64,000 nucleotides of DNA, taken from Paludibacter sp. Its GTDB lineage: Bacteria; Bacteroidota; Bacteroidia; Bacteroidales; Paludibacteraceae. The DNA is taken from assembly GCA_028710415.1 (NCBI GenBank), contig JAQTUE010000002.1, positions 248,001-312,000 on the forward strand, read 5' to 3'. This document shows, one piece after another, positions 58,424 to 64,000 of the stretch. The notes below the pieces were generated by a model. It was given only the letters and a program-made list of their open reading frames with translations, did no database searches and was not told where the DNA came from. Every line of letters begins with the position of its first letter. The first letter of the stretch is position 1. Made by a program: the position numbers and the translations under genes.

Positions 58424-58840
58424 ATGTCAGTGCAGTTCAAAATCAGGCAACCAATATCCACTATACGTTCTAAAACGTATAGTGTGATATGTTTGTCCAT
58501 CCTGATGTTTTATGTTATACGCCCGGTACTGCCATTTGTAGAATATGCCATTAATAAAGATTATATTGCAAAGAATTTATGTATTAATAAAGATAAACCT
58601 TTAAATTGTTGCCAGGGGAAATGCTACCTGAATGAAGAGCTAAAAAAATCTGCACAAACACAGGAATCCAATAGTGACAATACTAAAAAAACAGTTCCTG
58701 ATCTAAGAATGGAAGATCATCTGAAAGCTGAACTGATTCTTGTTTTGCCTGTTGAAAAAGCAATAAAACTGAACTGCTATTTTCCTGTACGGATTATAGT
58801 TCCCTGCCTTTCCGCGTTTTTTGTCCCTCCAAAGAACTAG
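58424..58840 (+). CDS. Small Cys-rich membrane protein of the copper cluster
   Basis: 138 residues. One N-terminal membrane segment (about 21-42) is followed by VEYAINKDYIAKNLCINKDK and NCCQGKCYLNEELKKS. This CC(x)GKCYL motif belongs to an uncharacterised Bacteroidota family that I associate with copper or iron uptake and efflux genes. A second hydrophobic stretch lies at about 118-132. The three clustered Cys suggest metal binding. A perfect 26-nt hairpin lies in codons 12-21; starting at Met28 would leave that hairpin in the leader. Confidence 0.75.
   Translation: MSVQFKIRQPISTIRSKTYSVICLSILMFYVIRPVLPFVEYAINKDYIAKNLCINKDKPLNCCQGKCYLNEELKKSAQTQESNSDNTKKTVPDLRMEDHLKAELILVLPVEKAIKLNCYFPVRIIVPCLSAFFVPPKN
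58459..58484. promoter_or_regulatory. Perfect inverted repeat at the 5' end of the small Cys-rich gene
   Basis: CACTATACGTT and AACGTATAGTG are perfect 11-nt arms around CTAA. It could be an operator or an RNA hairpin that limits translation. Confidence 0.5.
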
Positions 58841-58994
58841 TTTGTTTTTCATTTTTCTAATTCATCCAACCTCCTTATATGTCAATTCTTTAAACAGGAA
58901 TTGATTATAACTGACTGTACCTGTGTAATTATGCAAGTAAGTGTTGGAAATATAGCTATTGGTTTAATATACACTATTTTAAAACAAAAAGAAT

Positions 58995-59822
58995 ATGAAC
59001 TCAACTATAAAAATTATCACATCCATACTTGTGATTTCTTCCTTGTTTGTTTCATGTAATAATGATGAGCCTATCATAAAAAATCAGGTAAACTACATTA
59101 AAGTTGCTGAGGCTGTTTCCGCCAGTTCTTCATTCAATGTCGTGTTTTATGCCACTGACTCACTTTTTGTGGGATATAACAACGTTTACTTTAAGATCAC
59201 TGATAAAAACACCGGAGCAGCAATTACTCATGCCACTCTTGTTATGCATCCACTCATGAATATGGGTACCTCGTCACATGCCTGTCCGTTTGAAAACCCT
59301 GCTGATAGCCTGACTGCTGAAGGGTATTTCAAAGGTGCCGTTCTTTTTTCCATGATGGGTACAAACTCCTGGTCACTGGCTGTTGATGTTACTGCGAATG
59401 GAAAGACTGAAACAGTCACATTCCCAATTGATAAAGTAAAGTCAACAAACCCGGTTAAGAAAATAGTCGTCATGGATAGCTTAAGTACCGGTGCCGGTAC
59501 CTGGACAGTTACAAAATACCCGGTATCACTGGTTGAACCCACTGCCTGGAAAACCGGCATTAATACCTTTGAGATTACTGTTCATACGATGGCTTCGATG
59601 ATGAGTTTCCCGTGTTGTTCGGGAATGACGGTAGAGATTACACCCGAAATGCCTTCCATGGGGCATGGTTCCCCGAATAATGTAAACCCGGTATTTATTG
59701 GAAACGGACATTACCGGGGGGCTGTGAATTTTACCATGACCGGTTCCTGGAGAATAAATATGGTTTTTAAAATGGGAGGTAGAACGCTTGGTACTAATAA
59801 TTACTTCGATATAGTTTTTTGA
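58995..59822 (+). CDS. Lipoprotein with two YtkA/FixH-like domains
   Basis: 275 residues, with lipobox LFVSCNND. Two similar beta-sandwich halves: about 35-145 with VMHPLMNMGTSSHACPF and GYFKGAVLFSMMG, and about 150-275 with ITPEMPSMGHGSPNN and HYRGAVNFTMTGSWRINMVF. The MxSMGHGSP-type motif with following GxYxGxVxFxMxGxW is typical of YtkA-like domains near copper genes. Met/His-rich loops suggest periplasmic metal binding. It is followed by a terminator hairpin. Confidence 0.82.
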   Translation: MNSTIKIITSILVISSLFVSCNNDEPIIKNQVNYIKVAEAVSASSSFNVVFYATDSLFVGYNNVYFKITDKNTGAAITHATLVMHPLMNMGTSSHACPFENPADSLTAEGYFKGAVLFSMMGTNSWSLAVDVTANGKTETVTFPIDKVKSTNPVKKIVVMDSLSTGAGTWTVTKYPVSLVEPTAWKTGINTFEITVHTMASMMSFPCCSGMTVEITPEMPSMGHGSPNNVNPVFIGNGHYRGAVNFTMTGSWRINMVFKMGGRTLGTNNYFDIVF

Positions 59823-59831
59823 TCCATCGGC

Positions 59832-59868
59832 AATAAGTCAGGTTGCAGGTTTTGCAGCCTGACTTATT
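59832..59868 (+). terminator. Terminator after YtkA-like gene
   Basis: AATAAGTCAGGTTGCA pairs with TGCAGCCTGACTTATT with one mismatch around a 5-nt loop. The TonB receptor gene starts 55 nt later, so it may be separately transcribed. Confidence 0.7.
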
Positions 59869-59922
59869 ACTATTTTGGCTATACTATGATGGCTTCAACT
59901 GAAAGTAAATTTATCAGGGAAA

Positions 59923-61992
59923 ATGAAACTACCACTTCTTTTGATCGTACTTTTTAATCTTTGTTCGACTTTGGCTGCCCAGCAGAATTCAAAGAAGAAT
60001 GAGGCCTTGAAAGATACTGTCAAATTAAGTGAAGTTACCGTATCTTGTGTCATTCCTCTTAATAACAAGCAAGTTGAAAATTTCTACAAGACAAACTATT
60101 TTTCGACTATTGATAACCTGACCTCGCATTTGGAAGGGATTTCAATGATTAAGCGCGGATCGTATGCCATGGAACCTCAGTTGAACGGATTCTCAGGTGG
60201 CCAACTGAATGTAACCATTGGAGGTATGAAGATGTTTGGTGCCTGTACCGATAAAATGGATCCGGTTACGTCGTATATTGAACCCTCGAACCTGAAAAGT
60301 ATTACCCTGGAGCATGGTACCAACGGAGGGCTATTTGGCAATAATATCGGTGGTTCCATTGACATGGCGTTGCAGGAGCCTGATCCTAAAAGTGCCCATC
60401 CCTTTTATTCTGCATTATCCTATGGATATGAAAGTGTGTCGAACAGCCGGAATGTGCTGTTGTCCACCGGTTATACCAGGAACAGGTGGGAGTGGGGTTT
60501 GAATGGTGTTTACCGAAAAAATGACTCTTACAAAGATGGCCTTGGGAATGTAGTCCGTTTTTCCCAGTTCGAAAAATACAATGTCCATTCGGTGTTAAAG
60601 TATTTGCCCGATAGTATAAATACCCTGAAGGCTGATGTTTTATACGATATAGCCACCAATGTCGGGTATCCCGCCCTACCAATGGACGTAAGCAAGGCGC
60701 GTGCCGTCCTGTTCTCGCTGGAGTACCTTCGGGTTAAACCAACTTACAACCTGAGGGTTAAACTGTATTATAACTCAGTGTTTCATGTCATGGACGATTC
60801 CCATAGGGATAGCCTGTTCTACTTTCATAATAAAACAACGGGCAAACCTGACTCTGTGTTTATGCGGATGGATATGCCCGGACGAAGCAATACTTTTGGA
60901 TCATTTGTCCTGGCTTCATTCCGTTTAAATGATAAAAACAAGTTCACTGTCAAGGCCGATAATTATATAAACAACTCCCTGGCCGAAATGACCATGCACA
61001 TGCATTTTGTAGGACTACCGGCAGAATCACCGATGTATCTTCAGACATGGCCTGATATTGTGCGAAATGTTACCGGTTTGTATATTCAAAACACCACTTT
61101 CTTCACTGACAGGTTATTCCTGACTGTGAACGGGCGGGTGGATTATACCCTCGACATGTTGCAATCAGATGTTGCAAACCAACAATTTTCAATCTTTAAT
61201 TACAACCTCCCAAGGAATTTCAATAAACTGACTAAAAGTGTCAATCTGTCGGTGCAGTATCAGATAGTACAACCCCTGCAAGTTACTTTTCAGACAGGAA
61301 TTTCGGAACGAACACCTACCATTACCGAGCAATTCGGGTATTACCTGTTTAATGCCTACGATGGTTACGATTACATTGGCAATCCATACCTTAAAACTGA
61401 GAAATCCCTTTCCGGAAGAATTACACTGGCTTATACCAACAGTATGTTGAAAGTTAATCTCAGCCAGTCCTGCAACCTGATGACCGATTATATACTGGGA
61501 ATTACCAATACCGTGATACCGCCCCTGAACTTTTATACCAACGGGTTGCGGGTGTATAATAATGTTCCGGGAGCTACCCTGCTCAGTACCGATATCCAGG
61601 CAATTTACAATCCAGTGGAGGGGCTGTATCTATTCAATTCTTCCAAATTTACCTGGGGTAAGTTGAATTCAGGTGATCCGATTCCTTTAATTCCTCCTTT
61701 TAAAAATATGCTCTCGGTCAGCTATGAAAAGAATAACTGGACCTTGCAGGTTGAGAATGAATCGGCACTCAGGCAAAAACGGATTAACCTTCAGTATGGC
61801 GAAACGACTTCACCCTCCTATGCAGTTTTCAATCTGAAAGGCAGTTATCATATGATGTTTTCTGATTTTATGTTTGATGGCAGCATTGGCATTACAAACC
61901 TGTTGAATGCTGCCTATTACGAACACCTCGACTGGGGGCATATTCTCCGGCCGGGAAGAAGCATCAATTTTTTTATCAAGTGTTCGTATTAA
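59923..61992 (+). CDS. TonB-dependent receptor, copper type (OprC/NosA-like)
   Basis: 689 residues with a signal peptide (to about residue 19). The TonB-box region is VKLSEVTVSC. The plug domain contains QLNVTIGGMKMFGACTDKMD followed by PVTSYIEP; this GxC..xMDP.TSY motif is the hallmark I know from OprC/NosA copper receptors, where Cys and Met bind Cu. The barrel follows and ends with an aromatic strand (GRSINFFIKCSY). Predicted to take copper across the outer membrane, an uptake function beside efflux genes. Confidence 0.9.
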   Translation: MKLPLLLIVLFNLCSTLAAQQNSKKNEALKDTVKLSEVTVSCVIPLNNKQVENFYKTNYFSTIDNLTSHLEGISMIKRGSYAMEPQLNGFSGGQLNVTIGGMKMFGACTDKMDPVTSYIEPSNLKSITLEHGTNGGLFGNNIGGSIDMALQEPDPKSAHPFYSALSYGYESVSNSRNVLLSTGYTRNRWEWGLNGVYRKNDSYKDGLGNVVRFSQFEKYNVHSVLKYLPDSINTLKADVLYDIATNVGYPALPMDVSKARAVLFSLEYLRVKPTYNLRVKLYYNSVFHVMDDSHRDSLFYFHNKTTGKPDSVFMRMDMPGRSNTFGSFVLASFRLNDKNKFTVKADNYINNSLAEMTMHMHFVGLPAESPMYLQTWPDIVRNVTGLYIQNTTFFTDRLFLTVNGRVDYTLDMLQSDVANQQFSIFNYNLPRNFNKLTKSVNLSVQYQIVQPLQVTFQTGISERTPTITEQFGYYLFNAYDGYDYIGNPYLKTEKSLSGRITLAYTNSMLKVNLSQSCNLMTDYILGITNTVIPPLNFYTNGLRVYNNVPGATLLSTDIQAIYNPVEGLYLFNSSKFTWGKLNSGDPIPLIPPFKNMLSVSYEKNNWTLQVENESALRQKRINLQYGETTSPSYAVFNLKGSYHMMFSDFMFDGSIGITNLLNAAYYEHLDWGHILRPGRSINFFIKCSY

Positions 61993-62129
61993 TTGCTATC
62001 ACACCTCGTTTTTATTCTTCTCCACTATTCTTTCCCCTGTTGTTTTCAGTTTTTTATTCCGGACAAAATAATGCTTAAGATATGAATTCGCACTCCTTTT
62101 GAATTTCATTCAGATAGCATTCGTTTTAG

Positions 62130-62283
62130 GTTTGTCCATGCTTTGTTTATCGTTCGTCCATCGTTTAATTATGTATTCGAAGGATAATCATTGCAGTTAC
62201 AACATATCTACATAGATATGTTGTATATGCAACGCATATATATCCGAATCGTGGACGAACCATGGACGGACGTAGGGCAAATA
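62130..62283. repeat. 11-bp unit inverted array (E4)
   Basis: Direct 11-bp units GTTTGTCCATG, CTTTGTTTATC, GTTCGTCCATC, GTTTAATTATG (62130-62173). A central perfect palindrome (ACAACATATCTA-CA-TAGATATGTTGT, 62199-62224) follows, then inverted units GTGGACGAACC, ATGGACGGACG and TAGGGCAAATA (62251-62283). Confidence 0.75.
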
Positions 62284-62920
62284 CCCTTTTAGTGGAATAC
62301 ATTTATTCAATTAATCCAGAAAATGAGATAACTAAGTTGAGTGAGTTAACTAAGTTGTTTAATAGACTCGAATGATTGAAAACAGGTGTCAAAGAATTGA
62401 CTTTAATGCCAAGATTAATTCCGGTTATTCACAGCGTGTCAATTGAATTATGCATTGATAGTATCTGTCCGGTATCTGGCTCATGTTATATTTAACATGC
62501 AATCGATCATTTATATTGTAAAGATTCAATATAAATATATAAAAAAAGATAAGTGATGCTTTTGGATAATATAAGTGCCACTTATATAGAACTATATGAT
62601 GAAAATACTACTTTTGGCTGATGTTTTCTACTCCTTTATGCTTACCTGAAATTACGACCTTAATCCAAGAAATTCAGACTTTTACGTGATAATATAATTG
62701 TATAGGGTTTGTAATTTTACCCAAAATAAAATAAGTTGGATAACGCCATCCCGATGGCAGTTTAAGTGGTATTTTAATTTCTTTGAATGATATTATACAA
62801 TTAAAAAGGGTATCATTTTATTTAACGAGTGAAAATTTTTGAAATACAGGTTGAAGCTTATTCTCAAGATTTTATTTTACAAACTAATTATCAACTATCA
62901 ACAATCAACAATTATCCATT
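62284..62920. other. Intergenic region before right-edge gene
   Basis: No gene supported. It contains a perfect 17-bp dyad TATAAGTGCCACTTATA (62570-62586) and a TACTTTTG box at 62609-62616, about 300 nt upstream of the next ATG. Confidence 0.5.
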
Positions 62921-64000
62921 ATGAAACAACTATTCATTTCCCTAATTGTTAGTTTGCTTTTTATCACAGGTATTGCAGCTCAAAGCATAGCAAATTATGG
63001 TTTTAGCACCTCAACAGCAGCAGTGCTTGAAAATATGAGCACCGGAACCACTTCATTGATTGGTCCCTCAACACCTGATGTAGCTTCAGCACTGACGACT
63101 ATTGGATTTTCATTTGAATTTACGGGGAATACTTTTACCGAATTCTCCGTCAATTCAAATGGTCAGATGAGGCTGGGTGCTACCGTAATCTCCGGGTCCG
63201 GCATCACGAACGCAGCCCCGAATACCCCGTTGCTTGTACCTATTTCCGGTGGGAATGCTATTTTAAGCACCGGTAAAGTGCATTACAAGGTAAAGGGTAC
63301 AGCCCCGAACAGGATATTAATTGTAGAATGGAAAGATTTAAATGTCCCTGATCCCATATTGGATAATAATCCTCCGATAGCAGAATATAATCCGACCCAG
63401 GTGCAGGTTTATTTGCACGAAACAACCGGAACCATTGAATTCAGGTATGGGATGGTTAGCAATAATTCTGTTCCCTCCGTTACCAGGGCAACCTTTATTT
63501 CGTCGAGCAATACGGCAAATACTGTAAAATACATAGCGCCGGATCTGATTTCGGCAGTGAATGGTTCTTCGGCAGGAACATATCCCCTGACGCTTAGCAA
63601 TACGGATTTGTTGACTTCACGACAATATGTGTTTATTCCTTCAATACCCGATGCTCCAACAGTAGATGTAGTGAATAATTGTGATGGAACTTCGACCCTC
63701 ACCGCTTCAAATTACACCGGTACCCTGCTGTGGAGTACGATGGAAACGACTCCAACAATTACTGTTACAGTGGCCGGAGTTTATACAGTTACCCAAACCG
63801 TGGGTGGATTTACCAGTGAACCTGGATCAGGAACAGCAGCTCCAAAGACAACCCCACCTGCTCCTACAGTTACTGTGATCAATAATTGTGATGGCACCTC
63901 CACCCTTACCGCTTCTGGATTTACCGGAAGCTTGATGTGGAGCACCCAGCAAACCTCAGCTTCGATTGTAGTGACAACATCCGGCACTTACACGGTAACA
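62921..64000 (+). CDS. Secreted repeat protein (probable T9SS cargo), 3' end outside window
   Basis: 360 codons are open to the right edge. Signal peptide MKQLFISLIVSLLFITGIAA. The first 240 residues form a beta-rich domain (YNPTQVQVYLHETTGTIEFRYG). Tandem repeats with a 207-bp (69-residue) period then begin at nt 63653 and 63860, each starting APTVxVxNNCDGTSTLTAS and followed by LxWST. Such Ig-like repeats occur in large T9SS-exported surface proteins. The C-terminal sorting domain, if present, is beyond the window. Confidence 0.85.
   Translation, partial: MKQLFISLIVSLLFITGIAAQSIANYGFSTSTAAVLENMSTGTTSLIGPSTPDVASALTTIGFSFEFTGNTFTEFSVNSNGQMRLGATVISGSGITNAAPNTPLLVPISGGNAILSTGKVHYKVKGTAPNRILIVEWKDLNVPDPILDNNPPIAEYNPTQVQVYLHETTGTIEFRYGMVSNNSVPSVTRATFISSSNTANTVKYIAPDLISAVNGSSAGTYPLTLSNTDLLTSRQYVFIPSIPDAPTVDVVNNCDGTSTLTASNYTGTLLWSTMETTPTITVTVAGVYTVTQTVGGFTSEPGSGTAAPKTTPPAPTVTVINNCDGTSTLTASGFTGSLMWSTQQTSASIVVTTSGTYTVT

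Overview
The window comes from a Bacteroidota chromosome, most likely an environmental Bacteroidales-type lineage. The evidence is type IX secretion C-terminal domains, a SprB-like adhesin next to a PorP/SprF protein, FISUMP and HMBD-CusAB families, and promoters whose -7 box is TAnnTTTG. Coding DNA is dense but separated by unusually long, repeat-rich intergenic stretches. I saw no tRNA, rRNA, CRISPR array, transposase or prophage.

Layout. 1-6000: a TPR protein cut by the left edge, a small membrane protein, pyrH, frr (bracketed by long inverted repeats), rsgA, an Lrp/AsnC regulator and an orphan Phd/YefM antitoxin. 6.3-14.2 kb: lipoprotein and argS; outer-membrane barrel and lytic transglycosylase; coaD and a CtpA-type protease. 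14.2-23.3 kb: long repeats, an XRE-cupin/acyl-CoA ligase pair, a T9SS cargo protein, a PLP lyase whose residues indicate tyrosine phenol-lyase rather than tryptophanase, and an AhpD-like protein. 23.6-31.1 kb: a 2170-residue adhesin and its SprF-like partner. 32.4-36.4 kb: an 8-TM PAS histidine kinase and two stand-alone receivers. 37.3-51.4 kb: a 2674-residue soluble kinase (about 14 PAS, 2 GAF, PocR, NarX-type catalytic core), a frameshifted ORF6N gene, then five NarL-type response regulator paralogs. 51.5-62 kb: a copper/heavy-metal cluster (HMBD protein, CusA split into two ORFs, two CusB-like adaptors, FISUMP protein, small Cys-rich membrane protein, YtkA-like lipoprotein, copper-type TonB receptor). 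The right edge cuts another secreted repeat protein.

Most notable observation. Four promoters inside the response-regulator cluster each carry about four direct copies of a TA(C/A/G)TCCTTTT-like site, about 22 bp apart, ending about 28 bp before the -7 box, and none has a -33 TTTG element. One of them drives about 300 nt without a reading frame, ending in a hairpin. This looks like a self-contained auto- or cross-activating regulatory network, possibly with a small RNA and fed by the giant kinase. The regulator paralogs also show graded loss of the DNA-binding domain.

The intergenic DNA has its own architecture: heptamer tandem arrays, REP-like GCGACGGCTTCG hairpins inside a composite element, a 143-bp unit repeated 3x and 1x in two loci, and four elements of unrelated sequence that share one design (11-bp direct units followed by inverted 11-bp units). 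All functional calls come from reading motifs by eye; no database search was possible.
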